64,000 nucleotides of DNA from Sphingobacteriia bacterium (lineage in GTDB: Bacteria; Bacteroidota; Bacteroidia; Bacteroidales; UBA7960), in assembly GCA_011390785.1 (NCBI GenBank), contig JAABRR010000008.1, positions 72,258 through 136,257 on the forward strand. Direction: 5' to 3'. Below the pieces are notes generated by a model. It searched no databases. It was not told where the DNA came from and worked only from the letters and a program-made list of their open reading frames with translations. The position numbers and the translations under genes are program-made. This document shows positions 33,829 through 44,009 of the stretch, in pieces (within the stretch, counting starts at the first letter, position 1; every line of letters starts with the position of its first letter).

Positions 33829-36258
33829 CTACAAATTAAATCTTATTCCAGCAAGAAAGTACCTTCCTGCCTGTGGGAAATATCCATCTTCAATGGCGGT
33901 TAAACCACTATTTCCAACAACTCCCTTATAAATCCAGGCATTGGTAATATAATCAACATCAAAGATGTTATTAACTGCCAGGGTGAATTCCATTTCGCTG
34001 ATCAACTTGTTTTTTACCTTGTAAGACAACCTCAGGTCATTTACCAGGTAAGCATCCAGTTTGCGGGCCTGACTCATGGAATTATCGATAAACTGATCAG
34101 ATACGTACTTGCCATGCAGAGCAATGGTTGCATTTGTAACAGGATTGATTACCATGCGGGCCGCACTCACCACACGTGGAGAAAAGGCTATATCGGTACC
34201 TTCATAAGTTACCTCAGCCACACCAACCCAGTCCCAGTCTTCATTATACAAATCAATAAACTCGGTGAAACTGGCAATTTTGTTGTTGCTAAAACTTACG
34301 TTTCCTTCCAGTGCTGCCCACGATAAAGGCTGCCACGCAGCTTCCAGTTCAATACCGGCACGGTAACTACGATCAATATTAGTACGGGTATAAGCCCCTA
34401 CATCGTTAATTTCTCCGGTGAGTACCAGCTGATTTTTATAATTCATAAGGTACGCATTGGCTACTGCCCTTACTTTGGGTTGATTGAACCGATATCCTAT
34501 TTCCAGATTTTGCAGTGTTTCATGTTTGGGGCGGCTATCGGCAGAAGACTCTGTAAAGTCATCTCTAACCGGCTCACGGTTACTGATACCGGCAAAAACA
34601 TAAACGTTGTTGGATGGATTTATATCGAACGAAAAACCTGCTTTGGGATTCCAGAAATGGAAAACTGCTCTTTGATCTAAGGGCACTACTTCCTCATTCA
34701 CAGTACCCAAACCAACAAAGTCATAAACTATATTTCTGTATTGCAAATCGCCAAAAACATACAGATTGGGAACCAGTTCGTAGTTCAGCTTAAGAAAAGA
34801 ATTAAAATCCTGCTTGCGGGCATTGTTATCGTAATACCGATAACCTTTTTCAAAATTCTGTGCCAGCTGCGCCCAAATTATTTCTCCAAAATGATCGCCA
34901 TCATAAACATTGAATCCACCACCCAAAACTCCCTGCAGCCTGCCCAGATCATTATAGTTTAGCGACCAGGTGGCACCATAAAAATCGTTTCTGAGCCATC
35001 TTTGACGAATCAGGTCTGTCTGCTCAAAAACCTGCTGATCTATAATAAAATCAGGCAACCCATAACTGGCAAAATCGTCGTCTTCACGGTACTGCTCATA
35101 ATAGCCCCGACCATGGGTGTAATGCAAAGATGTATTTCCAATCAGGGAAGGAACAAACCGGTGCGTAAGATGCAGCTGATAATGGTCCTGCTGATAATTG
35201 TCTGTTTCATTGTCATAATAGCGCTTATTGCCTTCTTCATCAAAATAGATACCTGCCGGATTGTAGGTACGATTGGTATCAAGGGCGTGGCCCGGCACAC
35301 CATACCAGGCCTGGTAGGTTGTTTCCCTGCCACTGAAAGTTATCGCTTTCACAGCAGTATTCTTACCGTAATACCCTCCTGAGAGATAGTAGGACGTAAG
35401 ATCGGCAGAAGAACGATCAATATATCCTTCTGAATCAATCTTTGACAAACGGCCATCGAACACCCAACCATCATTAAGAATACCCGTACCAAAGTTTACT
35501 GTATTTCTTAAGGTGCCAAACGAACCGGCTGATGATATTACTTCAGCATAAGGATTTTCGTGCAAAGAAGTGGTTTCAATACTTATGGTTGCACCAAAAG
35601 ATGCAGCTCCCTGCGTGCTGGTGCCCACTCCACGTTGTATCTGGATGTTTTCTGTTGATGACGCCACATCGGGCATATTCACCCACCAAACTCCATGAGA
35701 CTCAGCGTCATTTACCGGAACTCCGTTTACGGTAACATTGATCCGGGTATTGTCGCTGCCACGAATATTCATCCAGGTATAACCAATTCCGGTTCCGGCA
35801 TCCGAACTGGTAACCAATCCAGGGGTAAGAGAGAGCAGGTAGGGAATATCCTGACCCAGGTTATTGGCTTTGATAAACTCCCCCGACACATCGGTGCGGG
35901 TTGCAGGGGTTCGTTGATCGGCACGGGTGGCCATCACGATCACTTCCTGTGTTAACATAGCTGAAGGAATCAGATTAATCTGCAAGGCTTCATTAGCCGG
36001 ATACTCTACAGAAACGCGTTGTGTTTCGTAACCGATAAACGATACCAAAAGATTATAAGGACCCGGATCGAGGCCATTAATCTCAAAACTGCCGTCAGCG
36101 GCAGAATGAACACCCTTAAATGTTCCTTCAACAACAACATTGGCTCCGGGCAATTTAGTGCCATTAGAAGCATCTTCTACAGTACCCGTCAATGAATACT
36201 GTGCAAACAAGGGTATGGCAAAAAATACCATAACCAGTGAACTGGACAAAAATCTCAT
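33829..36258 (-). CDS. TonB-dependent outer membrane receptor under TPP riboswitch control (predicted thiamine receptor)
   Basis: The protein has 809 residues: signal peptide (MVFFAIPLFAQ), carboxypeptidase-regulatory-like domain (SLTGTVEDASNGTKLPGANV, about 20-105), TonB box (QEVIVMATRA), plug domain (LSLTPGLVTSSDAGTGIGYT, IRGSDNTRINVTVNGVPVND) and a C-terminal barrel ending in FNL. The leader carries a complete TPP riboswitch, so expression should fall when thiamine diphosphate is plentiful. That makes thiamine or a precursor the best substrate guess; similar riboswitch-controlled receptors are known from Bacteroides. No other thiamine gene is adjacent. Confidence 0.92.
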   Translation of the reverse strand: MRFLSSSLVMVFFAIPLFAQYSLTGTVEDASNGTKLPGANVVVEGTFKGVHSAADGSFEINGLDPGPYNLLVSFIGYETQRVSVEYPANEALQINLIPSAMLTQEVIVMATRADQRTPATRTDVSGEFIKANNLGQDIPYLLSLTPGLVTSSDAGTGIGYTWMNIRGSDNTRINVTVNGVPVNDAESHGVWWVNMPDVASSTENIQIQRGVGTSTQGAASFGATISIETTSLHENPYAEVISSAGSFGTLRNTVNFGTGILNDGWVFDGRLSKIDSEGYIDRSSADLTSYYLSGGYYGKNTAVKAITFSGRETTYQAWYGVPGHALDTNRTYNPAGIYFDEEGNKRYYDNETDNYQQDHYQLHLTHRFVPSLIGNTSLHYTHGRGYYEQYREDDDFASYGLPDFIIDQQVFEQTDLIRQRWLRNDFYGATWSLNYNDLGRLQGVLGGGFNVYDGDHFGEIIWAQLAQNFEKGYRYYDNNARKQDFNSFLKLNYELVPNLYVFGDLQYRNIVYDFVGLGTVNEEVVPLDQRAVFHFWNPKAGFSFDINPSNNVYVFAGISNREPVRDDFTESSADSRPKHETLQNLEIGYRFNQPKVRAVANAYLMNYKNQLVLTGEINDVGAYTRTNIDRSYRAGIELEAAWQPLSWAALEGNVSFSNNKIASFTEFIDLYNEDWDWVGVAEVTYEGTDIAFSPRVVSAARMVINPVTNATIALHGKYVSDQFIDNSMSQARKLDAYLVNDLRLSYKVKNKLISEMEFTLAVNNIFDVDYITNAWIYKGVVGNSGLTAIEDGYFPQAGRYFLAGIRFNL

Positions 36259-36320
36259 TTCAATTTAATTTATTGGGTTCAACTTTTGGAAGCTAATAGG
36301 GGAAAAAGCTTCCGTTTAAA

Positions 36321-36405
36321 GCTAGTCCCGTTCCCTTCGCCGGCATTACCCGGATCAGGTTCAATGGGTTTGATCTCAGCCCGTTTATTTAGGGCACCCC
36401 TATTT
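36321..36405 (-). promoter_or_regulatory. TPP (THI-box) riboswitch
   Basis: Read on the minus strand, the segment holds the conserved blocks of the THI element in order: GGGGTGCC, then GGGCTGAGATCAAACCC, then TTGAACCTGATCCGGGTAAT and GCCGGCGAAGGGAAC. The closing P1 stem is short (ATAG/CTA). It lies 63 bases upstream of the receptor ATG and directly after a good -7 box. The match to the known TPP aptamer is essentially complete. No strong terminator stem is apparent between it and the ATG, so control of translation initiation is more likely. Confidence 0.95.
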
Positions 36406-36418
36406 GTGACTTGAAGTG

Positions 36419-36426
36419 CAAAGGTA
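36419..36426 (-). promoter_or_regulatory. -7 box of the riboswitch/receptor transcript
   Basis: CAAAGGTA reads TACCTTTG on the minus strand, an exact TAnnTTTG match. It lies 14 bases upstream of the riboswitch, placing the transcript start close to its 5' edge. No good -33 element is visible. Confidence 0.6.
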
Positions 36427-36689
36427 AAATCTTTTTCTAAATTGATGATTATATTTTAATTTTACACAAATATCCAGGTATTCAGGATGTAAGTTGACAG
36501 ACTGTGATAATTTACCTGACATTACCAACTAAAGAGTTGTTCAACCTGCCGAAAAAGCATATTAGAAAGAAATTAAACAAGAAAATTGCCGTGCGCGTTC
36601 AATAGCTTTATTGCTGAATTCTAAATGCCACCGGCCATAAGACTGGATAACCTGAGTAGCACAATTTTACCAAACATAAATTAAAAATA

Positions 36690-37154
36690 ATGAGCTCAGA
36701 ACACTTTCGGATTTATAAGATAAACATGAATTTTGCAAAGAGTTTCCTGGTTTTTGGAGCTCTGCTTTTTCTTTTCTTCATGGGAATTTTTATCTATTCA
36801 TTAATAGTTGATCAATCAGTAGCCTGGCAATATCTTTTGTTCTCTTTTCAAGGTCTTATAGCTATCTTTCAAGCTCTTTTCGCCATTAAAAACAACCGGT
36901 ATTTTGTTGAATGGGATGAACAGCAGATAAGATACTGGCTACCGAAAACTCCTGGAATTGAATCAGTCAGCTTTTCAGATATTCATTCAGTCGTAATTAA
37001 TAAACTGAGCATTGATATGATGTTGAAAAACGGCGAAACAAAGATCATGAGCCTAAAATCCTTATTCCTTCCCCAAAAGAGAAAAGTGAAAGAAAGATTT
37101 GAGACTTTTCAGAAAGAAGCCATTGATAAGGTTAATCAGGAAAAAACATTGTAG
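36690..37154 (+). CDS. Small membrane protein with PH-like cytoplasmic domain, unknown function
   Basis: The protein has 154 residues. Two predicted membrane helices (about 14-36 SFLVFGALLFLFFMGIFIYS and 43-63 QYLLFSFQGLIAIFQALF) are followed by a domain of about 85 residues (RYFVEWDEQQIRYWLPK ... FSDIHSVVINKLSIDMMLK) that looks like a bacterial PH fold, and a charged helical tail. I do not recognise a specific family. It sits alone between the riboswitch-controlled receptor (divergent) and aspS, 108 bases upstream of the latter. Rest of the intergenic region to 36427: nothing seen. Confidence 0.75.
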   Translation: MSSEHFRIYKINMNFAKSFLVFGALLFLFFMGIFIYSLIVDQSVAWQYLLFSFQGLIAIFQALFAIKNNRYFVEWDEQQIRYWLPKTPGIESVSFSDIHSVVINKLSIDMMLKNGETKIMSLKSLFLPQKRKVKERFETFQKEAIDKVNQEKTL

Positions 37155-37230
37155 TAACATAGGGGAAATTAATGTTACATCGGGCGGTCTTCATCCGTTA
37201 AGCCTGTGCCTGAAGCAACGCAAATTTTAC

Positions 37231-37238
37231 TACCTTTG
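37231..37238 (+). promoter_or_regulatory. -7 box of the aspS promoter
   Basis: TACCTTTG(CG) matches TAnnTTTG and the frequent following GC. It lies 24 bases upstream of the aspS ATG, so the leader would be short. A -33 TTTG is not evident. Confidence 0.5.
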
Positions 37239-37262
37239 CGCGTCTAAAAAAATCTGTAAAAA

Positions 37263-39020
37263 ATGATGAGATCACACAACTGCGGCGAACTGAGACTAAC
37301 CGATACCACGAAAATAGTAACCCTTAGCGGATGGGTACAACGATCACGCGATTTAGGCGGGATGACATTTGTTGACCTGCGCGATCGTTATGGAATTACC
37401 CAACTTGCCTTTAACATGGAAACCAACAAAGACCTTTGCATGCAAGCCAGGGAATTGGGTCGGGAATTTGTTATTTCTGCTAAAGGTGAAGTAGTTGAAC
37501 GAAGCAGCAAAAATAAAAAGAATCCCACCGGTGAAATTGAGATAGTGGTGCAGGAATTTTCTATTCTCAACGTTTCCAAAACGCCTCCGTTTACCATTGA
37601 AGATGATACGGATGGTGGTGATGATCTCAGAATGAAATATCGTTATCTCGACATTCGGCGCAACCCGGTAAGACAAAACCTTGTGCTACGCCATAAAATG
37701 GCCATCGAAATAAGAAATTATCTCAACAATATAGAGTTTATTGAAGTAGAAACTCCGGTACTTATCAAATCAACACCAGAGGGGGCACGAGATTTTTTGG
37801 TCCCTTCGCGCATGAATGCAGGCCAGTTTTACGCCCTGCCGCAGTCGCCCCAAACTTTTAAGCAACTGCTTATGGTTGCGGGTATGGATCGCTACTTCCA
37901 GATCGTTAAATGTTTCAGGGATGAAGACCTGCGTGCCGACCGTCAACCCGAATTTACCCAGATTGACTGTGAAATGTCCTTTGTTACCCGTGATGATATT
38001 TTGGAAACCTTTGAAGGATTGGCCAAACATCTCTTTAAGGTTATGAAGGGAATCGAAAGCATAACCTTTGATCGGATGAGCTATGCTGATGCCATGAAGT
38101 ATTATGGTTCTGACAAGCCCGATACACGATTTGAGATGCGTTTCACCGAATTAAACGAACAAGCTCAAAACAAAGGCTTTAAAGTTTTTGACGATGCCGA
38201 ACTGGTTGCCGGAATCAATGCAACAGGATGTGCTGAATACACACGGAAGCAGCTTGATGAACTTACAGAATGGGTTAAAAGACCACAGATAGGAGCCAAA
38301 GGACTGGTTTATGTAAAATATAATGCTGATGGCAGCTTCAAGTCAAGTGTTGATAAATTCTTCAACCAGGAACAATTGAAAGACTGGGCTATAGCCATGA
38401 ACGCCCAACCGGGAGACCTTCTGCTAATCATTTCAGGAAATACTGATCCAACAAGAAAAGCCCTGGGTGAGTTAAGGCTGGAAATGGGCAAAAGGTTGGG
38501 CTTAAGAAAACCCGATCAGTTTTCATGCCTTTGGGTGGTTGATTTCCCGTTATTGGAATGGGATGAAGAAGCCCAGCGGTATTTTGCCATGCATCACCCG
38601 TTTACCTCTCCCCTGCCCGATGATATAGAAATGTTAAGCACCGATCCCGGAAAGGTTCGTGCCAATGCCTACGATTTGGTTATCAATGGAGTAGAAATAG
38701 GAGGTGGTTCAATCCGGATATTCGACAAAGATCTCCAGGCAAAAATGTTTGAAGTACTTGGATTTTCTGCCGAAGAAGCCAAAGCACAATTCGGATTTCT
38801 CATGGATGCCTTCCAGTATGGTGCGCCGCCGCATGGTGGTGTTGCCTTTGGTTTTGACCGCTGGTGCTCACTGTTTGGCGGATCAGAATCCATTCGCGAT
38901 TATATTGCTTTTCCAAAAAATAATTCAGGCCGCGATGTAATGATCGACAGCCCTTCACCCGTTGATATTAAACAACTTGACGAACTGGGGCTAAAACTAA
39001 ACCCTGCTACAAAATCCTGA
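37263..39020 (+). CDS. aspS: Aspartyl-tRNA synthetase (bacterial type)
   Basis: The protein has 585 residues, normal for the bacterial form that carries a GAD insertion. The N-terminal OB-fold anticodon domain ([20 protein letters not shown]), class II motif 2 ([18 protein letters not shown]) and motif 3 (GGVAFGFDR) are intact, as is the [15 protein letters not shown] loop. It charges tRNA-Asp. Two ATGs stand in tandem at 37263 and 37266; either may be used. Confidence 0.97.
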   Translation: MMRSHNCGELRLTDTTKIVTLSGWVQRSRDLGGMTFVDLRDRYGITQLAFNMETNKDLCMQARELGREFVISAKGEVVERSSKNKKNPTGEIEIVVQEFSILNVSKTPPFTIEDDTDGGDDLRMKYRYLDIRRNPVRQNLVLRHKMAIEIRNYLNNIEFIEVETPVLIKSTPEGARDFLVPSRMNAGQFYALPQSPQTFKQLLMVAGMDRYFQIVKCFRDEDLRADRQPEFTQIDCEMSFVTRDDILETFEGLAKHLFKVMKGIESITFDRMSYADAMKYYGSDKPDTRFEMRFTELNEQAQNKGFKVFDDAELVAGINATGCAEYTRKQLDELTEWVKRPQIGAKGLVYVKYNADGSFKSSVDKFFNQEQLKDWAIAMNAQPGDLLLIISGNTDPTRKALGELRLEMGKRLGLRKPDQFSCLWVVDFPLLEWDEEAQRYFAMHHPFTSPLPDDIEMLSTDPGKVRANAYDLVINGVEIGGGSIRIFDKDLQAKMFEVLGFSAEEAKAQFGFLMDAFQYGAPPHGGVAFGFDRWCSLFGGSESIRDYIAFPKNNSGRDVMIDSPSPVDIKQLDELGLKLNPATKS

Positions 39021-39071
39021 TTATTCATTTTACCAATTATCTGATTTCTAATCCCTAATTCCCCAACACAA

Positions 39072-41012
39072 GTGTTTTCCATCAATAACCTTTCAGTACA
39101 ATTCAACGGAGATTACTTATTTGAAGATGTGTCATTCATCATTAATAGGCGTGACCGTGTTGGACTGGTTGGGAAAAATGGTGCCGGAAAAACCACCATG
39201 ATGCGCATCATTACCAAACAGATGGAGCCTGAAGCAGGCCAGGTGGTTATGCCGTCATCAGGCACAGTAGGTTATTTGCCACAGGAAATGAAACTCAGAA
39301 GTACCAAAACAGTTCTGGATGAAACTTTTCTTGCTTTTACAGAAGCCAATGATCTGGAAAAAAGAATTGATAAATACACAAACGAGCTTATCGAAAGAAC
39401 TGATTATGAATCAGATTCGTATCATAAACTGGCAGAAAAATTAGCCGACGCCAACGAACGCTTTGCGCTTATTGGCGGTGGCACACAACAGGCACGGGCA
39501 GAAAAAGTACTGTTGGGTTTGGGATTTGAACACCAGGATTTCAAACGATCCATGTCCGAATTCAGTGGTGGATGGCAAATGCGCGTCGAATTGGCAAAAA
39601 TTCTTTTACAAAACCCTGATCTTCTGCTTCTCGATGAGCCAACTAACCATCTTGATATAGAATCCATACAATGGCTCGAAGGCTTTCTACAGGATTATTC
39701 AGGGGCAGTAGTTCTGATATCGCACGACCGGGCTTTTCTTGATAACATTACCAAACGAACCATAGAAATTTCGAAGGGAAAAATATACGATTACAAAGCC
39801 AATTATTCCACATACGAAATACTCCGCGAGGAACGTCTTGAACAGGAGCTTGCCCAGTTCAGCAACCAGCAAAAGGAGATTGCCCAGATAGAAAGGTTTA
39901 TAACCCGCTTCAGGGCTAAAGCCACCAAGGCCAAGCAGGTACAATCAAGGGTAAAATTATTGGAGAAGATGGATAAAATAGAAGTGGATGAGATGGACAA
40001 CTCAGCCATTCACTTTAGATTTAATCTTGCTCCACCATCAGGAAAAGTTGTGCTCGAAGCCAATCAAATTGGCAAAAAATATGGTGTAAAAACAGTGCTT
40101 GAAAACCTTGAATTTTCAATAGCCCGCGGTGAAAAAGTTGCGTTTGTAGGTAGAAACGGCGAAGGGAAAACCACCCTTTCACGCATCATCATTGGAGATC
40201 TGGATCACACAGGCACCTATAAGCTTGGGCATAATGTTGTGATAGGATACTATGCTCAGAATCAAACAGAGCTACTTGACGGAGAGAAAACTGTATTTGA
40301 AACCCTTGACGATGCTGCCGTTGGTGACATCAGACCCAGAATAAGGGGTATTCTCGGCGGATTTCTTTTTCAGGGTGACGATGTGGATAAAAAAGTGAAG
40401 GTGCTCTCCGGGGGCGAAAAATCGAGATTGGCCATTGCCAAACTGCTCCTATCGCCTGTAAATCTGCTGGTTCTCGATGAACCTACCAACCACCTTGATA
40501 TGCGCTCAAAAGACATTCTCAAGAGTGCTTTGCTGCAATTTCAGGGTACCATCATTCTCGTAAGCCACGACCGGGATTTCCTACAGGGATTAAGCACCAG
40601 GGTATTTGAGTTTAAAAACCGAAAAATCAAAGAGTTTATTGGCGACATCTACGATTTTATTGAAAGCCGCAACATACAGGCTCTATCTGATCTGGAAATG
40701 GCGAAAAAAGTATCATCAACACAACAATCATCATCCGATTCAGACAATAAAGTGAATTGGGAACGAAAAAAAGAATTGGAACGTGAGCAACGCAAGCTTC
40801 AAACCCAGATAAATAAATGTGAAACCCGCATATCAGAAATTGAAAACCAGATTAAAAGAGCGGAAGAAATAATATCGAATCCGTCTCAATCACCCGCTGA
40901 ATTTAATAATGATAATTTTTACAAAAATTATAATGATTTAAAGGCAGAGCTCAAAACCCGAGAAAAAGAGTGGGAAGAGATGCACATGAAAATGGAAGAA
41001 ATGGAAGGATAA
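39072..41012 (+). CDS. ABC-F family ATPase (translation factor type)
   Basis: The protein has 646 residues and starts at a GTG (39072): no ATG is in frame upstream before a stop, and the N-terminus FSINNLSVQFNGDYLF is canonical. It has two ABC domains in one chain, with Walker A GKNGAGKTT and GRNGEGKTT, signatures FSGGWQMRVELA and LSGGEKSRLAIA, and Walker B LLLLDEPTNHLD and LLVLDEPTNHLD. Between them lies the Arg/Lys-rich linker (about 235-300) that contacts ribosomes in ABC-F factors. A C-terminal coiled coil (about 560-646) follows a Ser/Gln-rich stretch. There are no membrane segments. It probably acts on stalled or starting ribosomes; resistance function cannot be judged. It is likely co-transcribed with aspS (51-base gap). 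Confidence 0.93.
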   Translation: MFSINNLSVQFNGDYLFEDVSFIINRRDRVGLVGKNGAGKTTMMRIITKQMEPEAGQVVMPSSGTVGYLPQEMKLRSTKTVLDETFLAFTEANDLEKRIDKYTNELIERTDYESDSYHKLAEKLADANERFALIGGGTQQARAEKVLLGLGFEHQDFKRSMSEFSGGWQMRVELAKILLQNPDLLLLDEPTNHLDIESIQWLEGFLQDYSGAVVLISHDRAFLDNITKRTIEISKGKIYDYKANYSTYEILREERLEQELAQFSNQQKEIAQIERFITRFRAKATKAKQVQSRVKLLEKMDKIEVDEMDNSAIHFRFNLAPPSGKVVLEANQIGKKYGVKTVLENLEFSIARGEKVAFVGRNGEGKTTLSRIIIGDLDHTGTYKLGHNVVIGYYAQNQTELLDGEKTVFETLDDAAVGDIRPRIRGILGGFLFQGDDVDKKVKVLSGGEKSRLAIAKLLLSPVNLLVLDEPTNHLDMRSKDILKSALLQFQGTIILVSHDRDFLQGLSTRVFEFKNRKIKEFIGDIYDFIESRNIQALSDLEMAKKVSSTQQSSSDSDNKVNWERKKELEREQRKLQTQINKCETRISEIENQIKRAEEIISNPSQSPAEFNNDNFYKNYNDLKAELKTREKEWEEMHMKMEEMEG

Positions 41013-41030
41013 AACCAGCCAGAATCACTT

Positions 41031-41852
41031 TTAAATGAATGTCTGGCTATCATTTATCACACATATCTTTTGTGCGCAGTACCTGAAAAGATGATATCCG
41101 GCTCCACCTTCCGATACAGTTGAGAATAACATTTCAGGGTGGGTAATTCGTGTAGCCCCAATTATATCTACATTATGATTAAACAACACTTCGGGTAAAA
41201 TATTTGCCGAAGGCCCGGTTACGATTACCTGCGTTCCCGCAGTAATACTGTTCAACAGCCCATCAAGCGTATTATTTACCAGCGTAATTCCTGTAATAAT
41301 TACAATTTCTGCATCAGGTATTATCTTCTTATAATCATTGGCAGGCACATAAAAATGACTGAACTCATGGGGTAAAGAATCGGGGTTCATCTCCAAAACC
41401 TGCAACCTGTTCTCCGTAGCGGCAATCTTTCTTATGTACGATTGAAAAGCACCCACCATAACGATGCTATTGGTTTTGGTCAGGTCGAGCAGATCAACAG
41501 GGTCTTTGTCCTCAAATACTTTGTAGCCTGATGACGGAAGCAAGTTGGAAGAGATAGCATTGAGTGTGGCTATTTTTAATGTACCCACGATATTGGATTG
41601 CTTTTCAGTTTCCAACAGTTGCATCACCTTTTTCCCTTTAATCTGGTTAGGGGTAAATTCACCATAATCTCTCTGGCTTTTTTGTACATCATGCTCTAAA
41701 CCCCCCGAAAGGGTTCCTGCCATCCCATAACTACCATCAGATAATTTTACGGCAGACATGTTTAACCCAATCCGCACATCGGCAATGGTAAGGTCTTTTA
41801 TCAGATTGTAATGATTCAAGGTAAGGATCCGGCAGGTTTCTTCAATAATCAT
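41031..41852 (-). CDS. DUF4213/DUF364 putative heavy-metal chelation protein
   Basis: The protein has 273 residues. The N-terminal enolase-like part (DUF4213, IADVRIGLNMSAVKLSDGSYG) and the C-terminal Rossmann-like DUF364 part (IVMVGAFQSYIRKIAA, VIITGITLVNNTLDGLL, VIVTGPSANILPEVLF) match the family. It has no signal peptide, so it is cytoplasmic. Structures of relatives suggested metal or metallo-ligand binding; the biochemical role is not established. The gene follows the BtuB-like receptor gene by 81 bases on the same strand, suggesting handling of the imported metal complex. It is convergent with the ABC-F gene (18-base gap). Confidence 0.82.
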   Translation of the reverse strand: MIIEETCRILTLNHYNLIKDLTIADVRIGLNMSAVKLSDGSYGMAGTLSGGLEHDVQKSQRDYGEFTPNQIKGKKVMQLLETEKQSNIVGTLKIATLNAISSNLLPSSGYKVFEDKDPVDLLDLTKTNSIVMVGAFQSYIRKIAATENRLQVLEMNPDSLPHEFSHFYVPANDYKKIIPDAEIVIITGITLVNNTLDGLLNSITAGTQVIVTGPSANILPEVLFNHNVDIIGATRITHPEMLFSTVSEGGAGYHLFRYCAQKICVINDSQTFI

Positions 41853-41933
41853 AGGACAGGATAATTTAAGGATGGCACTGACTTCTATTAGATTGCAATA
41901 GTATTATTTTTTTTCGAATAAGAATACAGATTT

Positions 41934-43976
41934 TCAAAACTCTCCAATCACACCAAACCGCAACCATCTGCCCGGCTGGGGCACATTGGCAATGCTAACA
42001 TACTGCGTATTAAACAGGTTGGATGCTTCTGCGAATAGTTGTACTTTGCCAATTTGCCAGAATAGCCTGGCATCCACCATCCAGAAGGGTTGAAAACTCT
42101 GAATATCCTGAAAAATGCCATCTTTATAAAGCATATACCCCCCTGCCCGCTCCTGCCAGGACACACGATAAGAAGCTCCGATAGCTGATGTAAAACTATG
42201 GGTTAATCCAATATCCAACTTATGTCGAAGGTGATCCAGTGCATAATTGGATACAAAGCCACTGCTTGATTTTCCAGAATCTATGTAACTATAATGCAAT
42301 GACAAAGCAGGTTTAATAATAGCAGTGGGTTTGACTAATGGGACAACCACACCAGTTTCCAGTCCACTGATGTTAACCCGGGTAAGATTCAGGCTCTGCC
42401 AATGTTCATCGCCGGGTTCTTTTATCCAATCAATCATATTGGTTCCCCACCTGCGAAAGATGGCAAAATCCATATCAATGCCTTTCCATTGGTTTTTCAA
42501 TCCGGTTTCAAATGATACGGCTTCTTCGGGTTTAAGCAAAGGATTCCCAATATTACCCGGGCCACTGTAAAAAAGATCAGTAAAAGTGGGTAATCGAAGT
42601 GTACGACTTATGCTGGAAAACCATCTTAGATTTTCTGTAAATTGCCATCCTAAATCAAGACCAGGGAAAAAACTTACTCCATTTTCCAGATCGGTGCTTA
42701 AATAGGTAAGTAATCCGGCAGATGTTGAGAATTTCCCGACATAAACGGTATGCTCCGCCATAAAACTAAGCCCTGAACGTTGATAAGAGTGGGTAAAAAA
42801 AACATCATTATACCCCCTTACAGGTATTGCTTCGCTCATTTCATTTCCCAGCACATTGCTAAAAATATGCTCCAAACGATAATCAAGCCCCAGAGATGTT
42901 ACACCCAATTGGCCAGCATTCGTCCAATTTACTGTTGCTCCCGCAACATTTGTCTGATGGTAATTATGTGAAGTGTACCAATCTGGGGCATTGTTGCGAA
43001 ACAGCTCAAAACGGTCATGATGCCGACGCCAATAAACTGATGATGATAAATTCAGGTTGCCTCCTGAAACCCATTTCAACGAACCAAAACCCGTTCGTGT
43101 TTCTTCATACTGATTTGGGAATCGCGGCGTATAAAAGCTGTTAGCCCCGAAACCCTTCTGGTTGAAACCTATTTGAGTATGCCACTCAGAATGGGCAAAA
43201 GTTGTTCTGGCATGGTAAAAAATATTCCCACTTTTAAAGTCGGTATTTTCTGTAAATCCATCGCTGGTAAGTCCGCTGGCAGAGACAAAGTGTTTAAATG
43301 CGCCTGTTTCAAAACCTGTTGCCAAACCAGCATGGCCCAGGGAATATTGTCCTGCTGATAAAGAGGCCCTGAAAGTTTTGTCGCCGGGTGCCCGGGTAAT
43401 GATGTTTATGGCGCCATTAAAAGCATTCGGGCCAAAAATTCGGGCTCCGGCTCCCTGCAAAATTTCAATACGTTCAATGCTTTGAAGATCAATCGGCAGA
43501 TTAAGATTATGGTGCCCGGTTTGGGGATCTGTGATATTGATCCCGTTGAGAAGAATGAGTGTCTGATCAAATGTACCACCCCTGATGCTTACATCGGCCT
43601 GCATTCCGAAAGTACCGCGCTTCCTTATATCAATACCACGCGTACTCTCCAGAAGACCGGCTATATCCTGTACCGGGGATTGCTCAATTTCTGTACGCGT
43701 AATAACCTGAACAACCCGCATAAGCTGGGATTGCAATGCCGGACCAAGTTGTGCACTTACTACTACCTCATCAAGCTCCTGCTCTTTGATAGTATCCTGG
43801 TTTGAAAAAACTTCGCGGCTTTCCTGCGTATGGCCAGGTAAAACCAGGATGGAACATGCTACAGACAACACTCCAATACGGATAACTTTGCCTAAACTGT
43901 TATATACCGCATAAGATTTACGGCTCCAGTGGCGAAAGTTAACAACCATTTTTTGAGTTTGTGAATAGTTTTCCAT
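41934..43976 (-). CDS. BtuB-like TonB-dependent receptor
   Basis: The protein has 680 residues. A long N-terminal leader precedes a hydrophobic signal (VIRIGVLSVACSILVLPGHTQ, about 31-51), a TonB box (DEVVVSAQ), a plug domain (LLESTRGIDIRKRG, ADVSIRGGTFDQTLILLNGI, GPNAFNGAINIITRAP) and a barrel ending PGRWLRFGVIGEF. It lacks the carboxypeptidase-like N-terminal domain of the other receptors here. Plug features are closest to cobalamin/siderophore receptors. It is paired with the DUF364 gene downstream. No cobalamin riboswitch is present in the leader, which argues against simple B12 control. The substrate is unknown, probably a metal complex. Confidence 0.88.
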   Translation of the reverse strand: MENYSQTQKMVVNFRHWSRKSYAVYNSLGKVIRIGVLSVACSILVLPGHTQESREVFSNQDTIKEQELDEVVVSAQLGPALQSQLMRVVQVITRTEIEQSPVQDIAGLLESTRGIDIRKRGTFGMQADVSIRGGTFDQTLILLNGINITDPQTGHHNLNLPIDLQSIERIEILQGAGARIFGPNAFNGAINIITRAPGDKTFRASLSAGQYSLGHAGLATGFETGAFKHFVSASGLTSDGFTENTDFKSGNIFYHARTTFAHSEWHTQIGFNQKGFGANSFYTPRFPNQYEETRTGFGSLKWVSGGNLNLSSSVYWRRHHDRFELFRNNAPDWYTSHNYHQTNVAGATVNWTNAGQLGVTSLGLDYRLEHIFSNVLGNEMSEAIPVRGYNDVFFTHSYQRSGLSFMAEHTVYVGKFSTSAGLLTYLSTDLENGVSFFPGLDLGWQFTENLRWFSSISRTLRLPTFTDLFYSGPGNIGNPLLKPEEAVSFETGLKNQWKGIDMDFAIFRRWGTNMIDWIKEPGDEHWQSLNLTRVNISGLETGVVVPLVKPTAIIKPALSLHYSYIDSGKSSSGFVSNYALDHLRHKLDIGLTHSFTSAIGASYRVSWQERAGGYMLYKDGIFQDIQSFQPFWMVDARLFWQIGKVQLFAEASNLFNTQYVSIANVPQPGRWLRFGVIGEF

Positions 43977-44001
43977 CTTTTCAATTGTTTAATTTGAGGC
44001 G

Positions 44002-44009
44002 CAAAGATA
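44002..44009 (-). promoter_or_regulatory. Candidate -7 box of the BtuB-like receptor gene
   Basis: CAAAGATA reads TATCTTTG on the minus strand (TAnnTTTG), 25 bases upstream of the ATG. The direct repeat ATCTTTCAGA / ATCTTTCAGA just upstream (about 44011-44034) could be a regulator site. Confidence 0.42.
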
